A DNA stretch of 64,000 nt from Streptomyces sp. NRRL B-1140 (GTDB lineage Bacteria > Actinomycetota > Actinomycetes > Streptomycetales > Streptomycetaceae): contig NZ_LGEA01000025.1 in assembly GCF_001280065.1 (NCBI RefSeq), positions 124,001 to 188,000 of the forward strand. The letters run 5' to 3'. The first letter of the stretch is position 1, and each line of letters begins with the position of its first letter. The position numbers were made by a program, and so were the translations under genes. The notes beneath the pieces are model-generated. The model did not search any database and was not told where the DNA came from. It saw nothing but the letters and a program-made list of their open reading frames with translations. Of this stretch, positions 52,543 to 61,295 are shown piece after piece.

Positions 52543-52553
52543 GAGCACTGCTC
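52543..52553. promoter_or_regulatory. TetR operator copy 1 (GAGCA-N-TGCTC)
   Basis: GAGCACTGCTC: 5-bp arms around a single base. It lies 42 bases upstream of the reductase ATG (minus strand), in its promoter. Confidence 0.6.
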
Positions 52554-52594
52554 TCGCTCTGCTGTCAGTCTGCACGAGACCGGCACGGGGGAGC

Positions 52595-52607
52595 AAGAGC
52601 ATTGCTC
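52595..52607. promoter_or_regulatory. TetR operator copy 2 (AGAGCA-T-TGCTCT)
   Basis: AGAGCATTGCTCT: perfect 6-bp arms around one base, with the same GAGCA-N-TGCTC core as the site centred 53 bp away. The pair suggests cooperative binding of the adjacent TetR regulator. Confidence 0.65.
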
Positions 52608-52667
52608 TCGTTTTGATGCGCCGCTCTCATATGTGTGCGGTGATCTGGCTCGTGGGAGACTGCCGCC

Positions 52668-53360
52668 ATGAGCACCGCACACGGCGCCCGTGCCCGGGCC
52701 AGGATCGAAGTGACCGCGGCCATCAAGGACGAGGCTCGCAGACAACTCGCGGCGGAGGGCGCCGCCCGGCTCTCCCTGCGGGCCGTCGCCCGTGAACTGG
52801 GCATGGTCTCCTCCGCGCTGTACCGGTACTTCCCCAGCCGTGACGACCTGCTCACCGCACTCATCATCGACGCCTACGACTCTCTCGGCGAGAGCGCCGA
52901 GGCCGCCGACGAGGCGGCGGCCGGCCCCTTCGAGCGCTGGATCGCCGTCTGCCGGGCGGTGCGACGCTGGGCGCTGGACCATCCGCACGAGTACGCGCTG
53001 ATCTACGGATCGCCCGTGCCCGGGTATACGGCCCCCGAGGTCACCGTCCCGGCCGCCGCCCGCGTCGGCCTCCTGTTCATCGCCATCACGCGCGACGCCC
53101 ACCACGGTCCGGGCCTCGCCCCCACCTCCCTGCCGGCCGACCTCCGGCCGGATGCCGAGCGGATGACCGCCGACCTCGCCCCGGATCTCCCCCCGGAGGT
53201 CGTGACCGCACTCGTCGCGGCCTGGGCCCAGCTCTACGGGCTGGTCGGCTTCGAATTGTTCGGCCAGTTCAACCGGGTGGTGGAGAACCGCGAGACGTTC
53301 TTCCGGCACGCGGCGGAGCAACTGGCCAGGGGGGTGGGGCTGGTGCCCGGGTCCGTATAG
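52668..53360 (+). CDS. TetR-family regulator with WHG domain
   Basis: 230 residues. TetR HTH at about 18-65 (AAIKDEARRQLAAEGAARLS, then LRAVARELGMVSSALYRYFP). The C-terminal domain contains WIAVCRAVRRWALDHPHEYA and LYGLVGFELFGQ, the WHG-type. Divergent from the F420-dependent reductase; the two repeated palindromes are probably its operators. A LuxR-type remnant follows its stop. Confidence 0.88.
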   Translation: MSTAHGARARARIEVTAAIKDEARRQLAAEGAARLSLRAVARELGMVSSALYRYFPSRDDLLTALIIDAYDSLGESAEAADEAAAGPFERWIAVCRAVRRWALDHPHEYALIYGSPVPGYTAPEVTVPAAARVGLLFIAITRDAHHGPGLAPTSLPADLRPDAERMTADLAPDLPPEVVTALVAAWAQLYGLVGFELFGQFNRVVENRETFFRHAAEQLARGVGLVPGSV

Positions 53361-53393
53361 GCCACCGGTCCGGCGGACGGGCGTACTTCCCGG

Positions 53394-53530
53394 GAGTACG
53401 CAGTCGTCAGCCCGCTCGCCGCGAAGGCCCACGTCAGCCGGACGATGGTGAAGCCCGGCGCTCGCGACCGGGCCCAACTGGTGGTGCGCGCCTACGAGTC
53501 GGGGCTGGTGCGACCGGGCCGGCTGGGCTC
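53394..53530 (+). pseudogene. C-terminal remnant of a LuxR/NarL response regulator
   Basis: Translation gives EYAVVSPLAAKAHVSRTMVK, then PGARDRAQLVVRAYESGLVR and PGRLG. This matches the recognition helix and end of NarL/FixJ output domains (VSPLTAKTHVSR.M.KLGARDRAQLVV.AYE.GLV). The receiver domain and the start of the HTH are absent and no start codon or ribosome-binding site is seen, so it is a truncated 3' end. The DUF6332 gene overlaps its last ~40 bases on the other strand. Confidence 0.7.
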
Positions 53531-53776
53531 GTCGGATTTGCGGAACCGGAGCAGCACGCTGACGACCCGGGCCGCGAAGAGCACCGGCGCGAGCACCAGA
53601 GCGGCCCGCACCAGCAAGCGCTCCGCCGTCTCGGGCAGGTCGAAGACCACCGCGGGCCCGGCCACGGCCCCGAAGACCACCGCCGCCGCGAAGGCCGCAC
53701 TGCACAGCGCGTACCCGATCTCGACGGTGATGGCATCCCGTTCGGCCTGACTGCGCCGTCCCCCGTGACTGGTCAT
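53492..53776 (-). CDS. DUF6332 small membrane protein
   Basis: 94 residues: HGGRRSQAERDAITVEIGYA, then two helices (LCSAAFAAAVVFGAVAGPAV and LVRAALVLAPVLFAARVVSVLL). The Q-A-E-R-D-A-(I/V)-T-V-E-I-G-Y start is the DUF6332 signature as I know it. ATG 53776. Its C-terminal codons are antisense to the LuxR remnant. Function unknown. Confidence 0.7.
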   Translation of the reverse strand: MTSHGGRRSQAERDAITVEIGYALCSAAFAAAVVFGAVAGPAVVFDLPETAERLLVRAALVLAPVLFAARVVSVLLRFRKSDEPSRPGRTSPDS

Positions 53777-53854
53777 GCCGCGAGTCAAACAGGGGTGCGC
53801 CCGGCGGGCAAGGCGGCCCGCCGGGCGCACGGTCGGAGGCGCCCCCCGGTCGCG

Positions 53855-55348
53855 CTAGTCGCGTACGGCGACGCGCTCCGCCTCCTCGGGGATGGACTTG
53901 GCGACGACGACGGACGGCCCGGCGGACGGCCGGCCCCGGCGAGGACGCAGACCCGTGAGGGTGATCAGCAGTCCGGCGAGGGCGACGAGCGTCACGACCA
54001 GCAGGCCGGGCCGGTAACTGTCGAGGACGGCCTGCGGGGAGGGGTGGGCGCCCCCGGGGGCGTTCGCGGTCACCACCGCCGTCACCACGGCGAGGAAGAT
54101 GGCGCCACCGACCTGGACCGATGTGTTGAGCAGCCCGGAGACCATGCCCTGCTCGTGTTCGCCGACGCCGTTGGTGGCCTGGACGTTGAGGGAGGGGAAG
54201 GTCAGCGCGAAACCGGAGCCGACCAGCACCATCGTCGGCAGGATCACCGCCGCGTAGGCCGGGTCGAGGTCGATGCGCAGGAAGAGCACGTACCCGGTGA
54301 CCATCAGGGCGAAGCCCAGCACCATCAGCCGGGCCGTGCCGAACCGGTCGATGACGGATCCGACCTTCGTCGCGGAGAGCGCCACCAGAGCGCCCGCCGG
54401 AAGGAAGGCAAGGGCCGTGTGCAGCGCGGACCAGCCGAGCAGCTGCTGCATGTACAGGGTCACCAAGAACTGGAAGCCGATGTAGCTTCCGACGAACGTC
54501 AGCGCACCCAGCTGGGCCCGCACCTGAGGCCCGGAGCGCAGCACGCCGAGCCGGATCAGAGGACTGGGGCTGCGCCGCTCGACGGCGATGAAGGCCGCCA
54601 GGAGTACGGCCACGGCGGCGAAGGACAGGACGGTCCGGGCCGAGGCCCAGCCTGCCTCGGGCGCCTCGACGACGGTGAAGACGAGCAGCAGCATCGAGGC
54701 GGTGCCCAGCACGGCGCCCGGGATGTCGTAGCCGCCCCGGCCGCGCTCGCGCGCACTGCGCGGCAGCAGCTTCAGGCCCACGAACAGGGCGATCAGCGCG
54801 ATCGGGGCGGGCAGGAGCATGGTGAGACGCCAACTGGCCTCCGTGAGCAGGCCGGAGAAGACCAGGCCCATGGAATAGCCGGTGGCGCCGCAGGTGGTGT
54901 AGATGGCGAGGGCGCGGTTGCGCAGCGGCCCCTCGGGGAACGTCGTGGTGATGATCGACAGGCCGGCGGGGGCGGTGAAGGCCGCGCTCAGGCCCTTGAC
55001 GAAGCGGCTGGCGATCAGCAGTGGCCCCGAGTCGACGAGACCGCCGAGCAGCGAGGCGAGTGCGAAGACGCCCAGCGCCACCAGGAAGACCTGCCGCCGC
55101 CCCAGTAGGTCGGCGGCGCGTCCGCCGAGGAGCAGCAGGCCGCCGTAGCCCAGGATGTAGCCGCTGACGATCCACTGCAGTGCCGAGGTCGACAGGCCGA
55201 GGTCGGCGCCGATGGACGGCAGGGCGACGCCGACCATGGACACGTCCAGCGCGTCCAGGAACATCGCGGCGCAGAGCACGAGCAGGGTGCCCCACAGTCG
55301 CGGCGTCCAACGCCCTTCGGACGTGGGGGAGATGAGCGGAGAGGTCAT
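53855..55348 (-). CDS. MFS drug-exporter-like transporter (DHA2 type)
   Basis: 497 residues with about 14 transmembrane helices. LDALDVSMVGVALPSIGADL in helix 1 and the helix 2-3 loop GGRAADLLGRRQVFL (MFS motif A, GxxxDxxGRR) are visible. RFVKGLSAAFTAPAGLSI lies where motif B/C would be. DHA2 proteins export hydrophobic drugs by proton antiport. A divergent MarR gene (86 bp from start to start) shares an A+T-rich palindrome with it. Confidence 0.88.
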   Translation of the reverse strand: MTSPLISPTSEGRWTPRLWGTLLVLCAAMFLDALDVSMVGVALPSIGADLGLSTSALQWIVSGYILGYGGLLLLGGRAADLLGRRQVFLVALGVFALASLLGGLVDSGPLLIASRFVKGLSAAFTAPAGLSIITTTFPEGPLRNRALAIYTTCGATGYSMGLVFSGLLTEASWRLTMLLPAPIALIALFVGLKLLPRSARERGRGGYDIPGAVLGTASMLLLVFTVVEAPEAGWASARTVLSFAAVAVLLAAFIAVERRSPSPLIRLGVLRSGPQVRAQLGALTFVGSYIGFQFLVTLYMQQLLGWSALHTALAFLPAGALVALSATKVGSVIDRFGTARLMVLGFALMVTGYVLFLRIDLDPAYAAVILPTMVLVGSGFALTFPSLNVQATNGVGEHEQGMVSGLLNTSVQVGGAIFLAVVTAVVTANAPGGAHPSPQAVLDSYRPGLLVVTLVALAGLLITLTGLRPRRGRPSAGPSVVVAKSIPEEAERVAVRD

Positions 55349-55381
55349 GCCGCTGAGACTACATGCGTATGCATGAGATGC

Positions 55382-55391
55382 AAATGCATTT
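55382..55391. promoter_or_regulatory. MarR operator between MFS and marR
   Basis: AAATGCATTT perfect palindrome; another ATGCAT lies at 55369-55374. The divergent MarR and MFS genes are 43-43 bp away on each side, so binding would control both. Confidence 0.55.
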
Positions 55392-55434
55392 AATTCAGGT
55401 GCAACAATCTCGGTTCTCTGTTACGGTGCGGCGC

Positions 55435-55830
55435 ATGACGGCTCAGCAGGCCGAGCAGGCCCTCGTGGCACGGTGGCGCGACATCCTGGCGCTGCACGCG
55501 CGGACACAGTGTGAACTCGACCGCGCGCTGCACGGCCACGGCCTGTGCGCCAGTGACTTCGAGGTGCTGGACGTCCTCGCCGGGTGCCGGACGCCGAAGG
55601 GCACGCCGTCCTACCGCGTGCAGGAGATCTCCGAGCGGGTTCATCTGAGCCAGAGCGCGCTGTCGCGGCTGATCGCCCGGCTCGAGAAGGAGGGGCTCGT
55701 CGAGCGCGGCATGTGTTCCGAGGACCGGCGCGGCGTGAAGGTCTGCCTCACCGCGAAGGGGCGCGCGTTGCACGAAGAGGTGCTTCCCGTGCAGCGCGCG
55801 GTGCTGGCGAGGATGCTCGCCGGCGACTGA
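55435..55830 (+). CDS. MarR-family regulator
   Basis: 131 residues. Winged helix: the N-terminal helix (LVARWRDILALHARTQCELD) and recognition segment (VQEISERVHLSQSALSRLIA), with RLEKEGLVERGMCSEDRRGV wing and VCLTAKGR. ATG 55435 gives the family start; the frame extends upstream without a site. Likely represses the divergent DHA2 exporter and itself. Confidence 0.88.
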   Translation: MTAQQAEQALVARWRDILALHARTQCELDRALHGHGLCASDFEVLDVLAGCRTPKGTPSYRVQEISERVHLSQSALSRLIARLEKEGLVERGMCSEDRRGVKVCLTAKGRALHEEVLPVQRAVLARMLAGD

Positions 55831-55921
55831 TCGCCCGGCGGCGTGCCCGCTCGCATCTCCGTCGGCCGAGCGACGATCGGTCGTCAGCCTCGCCGTCGGC
55901 CGGTCGCCTGGCGGGGGTCGG

Positions 55922-56650
55922 TCAGATCGCCGACGTCTCCCGCCACAGGGCGGCGAGCGATTGGTCACCCGTTGCGGCCGGGAGGGGCGCCCGGTTCCAC
56001 AGCGCCAGGTACAACTGCTCGGCGGGCCCGGACAGTTCGCACTCGGCCTCCCCGGACGCGTCCCGTGTCGTCACCGGCGGCTCCGGCGACAGCCGGAGCG
56101 TCCACACCGCGCCGGTGTCCTCCGTGCGGATCCGCAGGACGCGCGGCTGCGGGGTGCGTACCCGGCTCCGGGAGCGGGCGTGGAAGCCGCACAGCAGTTC
56201 GTCGATACCGTCGGTCGCGAACTCCGGGGCGACGGTGGCCGGGACCCCGCCGCGCGCCGACTCCGCGTCGACCCGGTGCACCGCCGTCTCGTGCGCCTGC
56301 CGCCTGGCCCAGAAGGCCAGCGGGGACGGTGCGGGCAGGAAGGCGAAGCACTCCACGTCCGGCGAGGCTGCGGCCAGCGTGCCGACGAGGTCCCGGTGGC
56401 CGGCGCGGTACCAGGCCACGAGCTCCGCGCCGTCGAGGTCGGCGGGTTCGACCAGCGGGCGCCGCTCGGTGAGCCGCTCGGCGACGAAGGCGGCGGCCCA
56501 GCGGTGCACGGCGCCCGTGTGCCGCAGCAGGTCGCGCACCTGCCACTCGGGACAGGTCGGCACCTTCGCGTCGGTCCCGGCCTCCTCGGCGGCCGCGGCC
56601 AGCAGCCGGCCTTCCGTCTCCAGTACTCGAAGGAACTCGGCGGTCTCCAT
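55922..56650 (-). CDS. Maleylpyruvate-isomerase/DinB-like mycothiol-dependent protein
   Basis: 242 residues. The first ~140 are a four-helix DinB/MDMPI-N fold: VPTCPEWQVRDLLRHTGAVH (metal His) and AFWARRQAHETAVHRVDAES (the H..E...H metal triad). The MDMPI C-terminal SCP-like domain contains RLSPEPPVTTRDASGEAECE and LWNRAPLP. It probably uses mycothiol as cofactor; the substrate is unknown. ATG 56650. Confidence 0.85.
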   Translation of the reverse strand: METAEFLRVLETEGRLLAAAAEEAGTDAKVPTCPEWQVRDLLRHTGAVHRWAAAFVAERLTERRPLVEPADLDGAELVAWYRAGHRDLVGTLAAASPDVECFAFLPAPSPLAFWARRQAHETAVHRVDAESARGGVPATVAPEFATDGIDELLCGFHARSRSRVRTPQPRVLRIRTEDTGAVWTLRLSPEPPVTTRDASGEAECELSGPAEQLYLALWNRAPLPAATGDQSLAALWRETSAI

Positions 56651-56715
56651 GGCGACGAGTCTGCCGCATGAAGCGCTCTCGAGGCCCGGGGATTTCCGGA
56701 GGCCGGCCGCGGTGC

Positions 56716-57594
56716 CTACGGCAGTGGCGTACCGCCCGTCGCGTTGACGATCTCGGCGGTGATGTACGACGCCTCCTGCGAGGCGAGGAAGACGTACGCC
56801 GGAGCCATCTCGGCGGGCTGTGCGGGCCGGCCGATCGGGGCCTGCTTGCCGAACGTCTGCGTGTCCGGCAGGGTCGCCGGAATCAGCGGCGTCCAGACCG
56901 GACCCGGCGCCACCGCGTTGACGCGGATGCCCTTCTCGATCAGCATCTGCGCCAGCCCCTGCGTGAAGGTGACGATCGCGCCCTTCGTGGTGGCGTAGTC
57001 CAGCAGGTGCGGACTGGGCTTGTACGCCTGCACGGACGTGGAGTTGATGATGCTGCCGCCCTTCGGGATGTGCGGCAGGGCCAGCTTGCACAGCCAGAAC
57101 ATGCCGTACAGGTTGGTGCGCAGCACCCGGTCGAACTGCTCGGTGGTGATCGCCTCGATGCCGTCCGGCTGGGACATCTGGTACGCCGCGTTGTTCACGA
57201 GCACGTCGATCCGGCCGAACTCGTCCACGGCCCGCTCGATCAGCGCCCGGCAGTTCTCCTCCTCCCGGACGTCGCACGCGACGGGCACGGCACGCCGGCC
57301 GGCCTCCTCGACGAGCCGGGCGGTCTCGGCGGCGTCGTCCTTCTCGTCATCCAGATGGGTGAACAGGACGTCGGCACCCTCGCGGGCGAACGCCAGGGCG
57401 ACCGCACGGCCGATCCCGGAGTCCCCGCCGGTGATCACGGCCTTGCGGCCCTCCAGCCTGCCGCTGCCCCGGTAGGACTCCTCGCCATGGTCCGGGGGCG
57501 GGTCCATCGGGCCCGTCCAGCCGGGGTGCGGCTGGTCCTGGGAGGGAAACTCCGGCGTCGGGTGCTGCTCCTGGGGGTCCTGCTGTGCGGTCAC
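56716..57594 (-). CDS. SDR oxidoreductase, YhdG/YdaD-like general-stress type
   Basis: 292 residues. An N-terminal extension rich in Gln/Pro/Asp (QQDPQEQHPTPEFPSQDQPH) is typical of this subgroup, in which long N termini are linked to stress. The Rossmann part has VITGGDSGIGRAVALAFARE, VNNAAYQ, the catalytic S..Y..K (NSTSVQAYKP...YATTKGA) and the C-terminal INATGG. NADPH-dependent reduction of an unknown carbonyl. ATG 57594. Confidence 0.88.
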   Translation of the reverse strand: MTAQQDPQEQHPTPEFPSQDQPHPGWTGPMDPPPDHGEESYRGSGRLEGRKAVITGGDSGIGRAVALAFAREGADVLFTHLDDEKDDAAETARLVEEAGRRAVPVACDVREEENCRALIERAVDEFGRIDVLVNNAAYQMSQPDGIEAITTEQFDRVLRTNLYGMFWLCKLALPHIPKGGSIINSTSVQAYKPSPHLLDYATTKGAIVTFTQGLAQMLIEKGIRVNAVAPGPVWTPLIPATLPDTQTFGKQAPIGRPAQPAEMAPAYVFLASQEASYITAEIVNATGGTPLP

Positions 57595-57974
57595 GGGTCT
57601 GCCTCCTCGTCCTCGGGTACGGCCCGGTGATCACAACGGGCGTGGCCACGAGTACCCAGGATCACCGGCGTACCCCTGCGCGGCTCCCCGTGCTTCAGCC
57701 CGTTTCCGTCCGCCGGGCCGCCGCCTCCACCAGCGCACCCACGACCGCCGCCACCGCGGCCAGGACCGCCACGCTGGAAGAAGACGGTGAGGGCGATCCG
57801 GAGCCGGGTCGGGGAGCTGCTGTTGCCCGGCACGTCCTTGAGCGTCCGGGGTTTGTTCCTTTGCGGCACAAAATCAGGCCAGGTGGGTGCGGGGTCGAGG
57901 ACAAGGTGCGACTCTGGGACGAGACCCGTCCACCGAGGAGCGGACGTATCCGCCGAAGGAGCGCAGGAGGGCAC
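57595..57974. other. Intergenic region between SDR and GCS2-type ligase
   Basis: 380 bp. Minus strand 57695-57790 encodes a stop-terminated stretch (SPSSSSVAVLAAVAAVVGAL, then VEAAARRTETG) that looks like a C-terminal membrane anchor. I find no start codon or ribosome-binding site for it, so it may be a remnant. The remainder holds the ligase promoter; AGGAGG sits at about 57965. Confidence 0.4.
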
Positions 57975-59453
57975 ATGGGACGTGACGTGCCGGCCCTGGT
58001 GTTCACCCGGGAGGACCGCCGTCGGTACCGCGAGAAGATGCACACCGACCTCGAGGTGCTCGCCCGGATGCTCAGCGAGTCCGGCTTCGAGAGCGAGCGT
58101 CCTCAGGTCGGGCTGGAGATCGAGCTCAACCTCGTGGACGACGCCGGACTGCCCGCGATGCGCAACACCGACGTGCTCCAGGCGATCGCCGATCCCGCCT
58201 GGTCGAGCGAACTGGGCCGCTTCAACCTGGAGATCAACATCCCGCCCCGGCTGCTGACGACCGGCGGCCCGGGCTCCTGGGAGCAGGCGATCCGGGACGC
58301 CCTCAACCACGCCGAGGACCGCGCCGCCGCGGTGGGCGCGCACCTGATCATGGTCGGCATCCTGCCCACCCTCGGCGAGTCGGACGTCAGCGAGTCCGCG
58401 CTCTCCGGCGACCCCCGGTACCGCCTCCTCAACGAGCAGATCTTCGCGGCCCGCGGCGAGGACCTGCGGATCAAGGTCGACGGAGTGGAGCGCCTGTCGA
58501 CCTACGCCGACACCATCACTCCCGAGGCGGCCTGCACCAGCACCCAGTTCCACCTCCAGGTCGACCCGAGGGAGTTCCCGCACTACTGGAACGCGGCCCA
58601 GGCCATCGCGGGCGTGCAGATCGCCCTCGCGGCGAACTCGCCCTTCCTGTTCGGCAAGGAGCTGTGGCGCGAGACCCGCATCCCCCTGTTCGAACAGGCC
58701 ACGGACACCCGCCCCGAGGAGATCAAGGCCCAGGGCGTACGGCCCCGGGTGTGGTTCGGGGAGCGCTGGATCACCAGCGTCTTCGACCTCTTCGAGGAGA
58801 ACGTGCGCTACTTCCCCGCCCTGCTGCCGCTGTGCGAGGACGCGGACCCGCAGAAGGAACTGGACAGCGGTGGTGTTCCCCAGCTGGGCGAACTGACCCT
58901 GCACAACGGCACGATCTACCGCTGGAACCGCCCCATCTACGCCGTGACCGAGAGCGGCCCCCATCTGCGCATCGAGAACCGGGTCCTGCCGGCCGGCCCC
59001 ACCGTGGCCGACATCATCGCCAACGGCGCCTTCTACTACGGCCTGACCCGCGCCCTGGTCGACGAGGACCGGCCGGTGTGGTCGCGGATGTCCTTCCAGG
59101 TCGCCGAGGAGAACCTGCACACCGCTGCCCGCGACGGCATCGACGCCCGTCTGTACTGGCCCGGCGTGGGCGAAGTGCCCGTCACGGAACTGGTGTTGCG
59201 GCGTCTGCTGCCGCTGGCCCACCGGGGCCTCGAGCTGACCGGCATGGACGCCGCGTGGCGCGAGCCCCTGCTGGGCATCATCGAGCAGCGGTGCGTCACC
59301 GGCCGCAACGGCGCCTCGTGGCAGGCGGAGACGGTGCACCACCTGGAGAAGGCCGGCATCTCCGACCGGCGGGAGGCACTGCGGCAGATGACCAGGACGT
59401 ACATGGACTACATGCACATGAACGCGCCCGCGCACACGTGGCCCGTGGACTGA
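57975..59453 (+). CDS. Glutamate-cysteine ligase family 2 (GCS2) protein
   Basis: 492 residues. The GCS2 fold: VGLEIELNLVDDAGLPAMRN (Glu metal ligands), FNLEINIPPRLL, then TPEAACTSTQFHLQVDP and GTIYRWNRPIYAV. It should join an amino acid (often cysteine or similar) to glutamate through gamma-carboxyl activation by ATP. In actinomycetes this family includes EgtA and other amine ligases, so cysteine need not be the substrate. GGAGG lies just upstream of ATG 57975. Confidence 0.85.
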   Translation: MGRDVPALVFTREDRRRYREKMHTDLEVLARMLSESGFESERPQVGLEIELNLVDDAGLPAMRNTDVLQAIADPAWSSELGRFNLEINIPPRLLTTGGPGSWEQAIRDALNHAEDRAAAVGAHLIMVGILPTLGESDVSESALSGDPRYRLLNEQIFAARGEDLRIKVDGVERLSTYADTITPEAACTSTQFHLQVDPREFPHYWNAAQAIAGVQIALAANSPFLFGKELWRETRIPLFEQATDTRPEEIKAQGVRPRVWFGERWITSVFDLFEENVRYFPALLPLCEDADPQKELDSGGVPQLGELTLHNGTIYRWNRPIYAVTESGPHLRIENRVLPAGPTVADIIANGAFYYGLTRALVDEDRPVWSRMSFQVAEENLHTAARDGIDARLYWPGVGEVPVTELVLRRLLPLAHRGLELTGMDAAWREPLLGIIEQRCVTGRNGASWQAETVHHLEKAGISDRREALRQMTRTYMDYMHMNAPAHTWPVD

Positions 59454-59454
59454 C

Positions 59455-60564
59455 TCACTCCTGCCGGCCGTGCCACTGCGCCGCGGTCGTCAGGGGAACG
59501 GCCGCGGGCACCTCCGCCGATGTCGTCAGCTCGATCCGGCGCCCCTCTGCCGCCGACCGCAGCAGCGCCGTCATCGTCTCCAGTACGTGCAGGGCGAGTT
59601 GGCCGTTCGCGCGCGGCGCCCGCTCACCGTCGGCCGTGAGGAAGTCGAGCAGGCCCACACCGCGGGCACCGTCCGCGTAACCCGCCGACGCAGGAAGGGT
59701 GCGCCAGCGGGTGTCGCCGAGCGCGTGGAGACGGACCTCCCCGTCGAAACGGTTCGGGTCGGGGACCGAGAGCGTGCCGCTCTCGCCGTGGACCTCGATC
59801 GGCGCGGCCGTGGTGGCCACGCCGTCGAAGCTCGTCGTGAGCGTGGTCAGCGTCCCGTTCACGTGCTCCAGCACCCCCGAGACATGGCTGTCCACCTCGA
59901 CCGGTATGCGCTCACCGGCGCGCGGACCGGACCCTATGACGCGCTCGGCCCGCAGCCGCCCGGCCGCCCCCGTCACGGCACGCACCGGCCCCAGCAGATG
60001 GACCAGGGACGACAGGTAGTACGGCCCCATGTCCAGCAGAGGGCCACCGCCGGCCGTGTAGTAGAAGTCCGGGTGAGGATGCCAGCGTTCGTGGCCCGGC
60101 GTCACCATCACGGCCGAGGCGAACTGGGGGCGTCCGATGGCCCCGGCCTCCACGGCCGCCCGCGCGGTCTGAACTCCCGTGCCCAGCACGGTGTCCGGGG
60201 CGCAGCCCACCCCGCTGCCCGCCTTCGCGGCGGCCTCCAGGACGGCCCGGCCGTCCTCCAGACCCGCGGCCAGCGGCTTCTCCCCGTACACGTGCTTGCC
60301 GTGCCGGATCGCTCCGAGAGCTATCCCGGCGTGCGCCGCCGGTGTGGTCAGATTGAGCACCGTGTCGACGTCCGGGCTGCTCAGCAGCTCCTCGACCGTC
60401 AGGGCCCGGGCGCCGGGCAGTTCGGCGGCGGCCGCGGCCGACCGGGAGGCGTCGAGGTCGGCGACCGCGGTGATCCGCACCGCGGGATGGCCGGCGAGCG
60501 TGTCCAGGTACGCGCGGGAGATGACGCCGAGCCCTACGACCCCGACGCGGTGCGCGTCGCCCAC
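59455..60564 (-). CDS. Gfo/Idh/MocA oxidoreductase
   Basis: 369 residues. NAD-binding N terminus (RVGVVGLGVISRAYL), the EKPLA motif (KHVYGEKPLAAG) with the conserved Lys, and the C-terminal alpha/beta domain beginning about residue 127. It oxidises or reduces sugars and cyclitols. GTG 60564 is preferred (GAGAGG 8 bases upstream); it overlaps the ThuA gene by 31 bases, so the two are co-translated. Convergent with the GCS2 gene, 1 bp apart. Confidence 0.9.
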   Translation of the reverse strand: MGDAHRVGVVGLGVISRAYLDTLAGHPAVRITAVADLDASRSAAAAAELPGARALTVEELLSSPDVDTVLNLTTPAAHAGIALGAIRHGKHVYGEKPLAAGLEDGRAVLEAAAKAGSGVGCAPDTVLGTGVQTARAAVEAGAIGRPQFASAVMVTPGHERWHPHPDFYYTAGGGPLLDMGPYYLSSLVHLLGPVRAVTGAAGRLRAERVIGSGPRAGERIPVEVDSHVSGVLEHVNGTLTTLTTSFDGVATTAAPIEVHGESGTLSVPDPNRFDGEVRLHALGDTRWRTLPASAGYADGARGVGLLDFLTADGERAPRANGQLALHVLETMTALLRSAAEGRRIELTTSAEVPAAVPLTTAAQWHGRQE

Positions 60565-61244
60565 AGCATGCCCCTCTCGACGATGGTGCGGACGTTGGGG
60601 TTCTCCAGCACGTCGACGCTGTGCCCGGGCGTCGTCACCACGATCCGCCCGGCACCCCACCGGCGGGTCCACACCGCCGGGGAAGTGACCGGCCGGTGCC
60701 ACGGCTGCCACGGCCGGGTGGGATGCGTGGTGGTGGCCAGGACGTCGATGAGATCGTCGTGGAGCACCCAGTACTGCTCGGTGTCCAGCGTGAAGTCCTC
60801 GATGCCGGCGGTGATCGGGTGCGCGCGGCCGGCCTCGGTGAGGGTGATGCTGTGGGGCAGGAAGTTGTCCGCCGCCTCGCCCCGCCGCTCGCACGGCTCC
60901 TTGCCGGGGTGCGTGGCGAACTGGCCGCCGACCAGGTGCAGATAGTCCGAGGAGGCGCGGAAGGAGTCGGCGATGCCGCCGTGCCAGCCGGTGAAACCCG
61001 TGCCCGCCACCACCGCGGAGCTCAGGCCCGCCAGCTCCGCGCGCGTGATCTCCGACATCGTCACGCACTGCACGACAAGGTCGGTGGCGGCCATCTCGGC
61101 GTCGTCCGCGTAGATCCCGGTCGACTCCTCGACCCGGACGGCGTACCCGTTGCCGTGGAGGAAGGGCAGGAACAGTTCCGTGGTCTCGACCGGCTGATGA
61201 CCTTCCCAGCCGCCTCGGACCACCAGCGCTCTCTTCTGCGTCAT
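60534..61244 (-). CDS. ThuA-like (trehalose-utilisation-type) protein
   Basis: 236 residues of the ThuA glutamine-amidotransferase-like fold: ALVVRGGWEGHQPVETTELF, VVAGTGFTGWHGGIADSFRA (with the GxGxxxxHGG part), and DTEQYWVLHDDLIDVLATTT. ThuA-type proteins act with Gfo/Idh/MocA dehydrogenases in disaccharide oxidation. The downstream dehydrogenase overlaps by 31 bases, supporting that pairing. ATG 61244. Confidence 0.87.
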   Translation of the reverse strand: MTQKRALVVRGGWEGHQPVETTELFLPFLHGNGYAVRVEESTGIYADDAEMAATDLVVQCVTMSEITRAELAGLSSAVVAGTGFTGWHGGIADSFRASSDYLHLVGGQFATHPGKEPCERRGEAADNFLPHSITLTEAGRAHPITAGIEDFTLDTEQYWVLHDDLIDVLATTTHPTRPWQPWHRPVTSPAVWTRRWGAGRIVVTTPGHSVDVLENPNVRTIVERGMLWATRTASGS

Positions 61245-61295
61245 CGTGATCTCACTATGCGCCGGTGGCCCGCGTTCGGAGAAGGGGGCCGGACC

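Noticed and set aside
52257..55310. 1017-residue minus-strand open frame
   Set aside because: It overlaps four recognised genes out of frame and has no domains.
57585..59453. Longer GCS2 protein starting at 57585
   Set aside because: The first 130 residues are unconserved Arg/Pro-rich; AGGAGG directly before ATG 57975 marks the true start.
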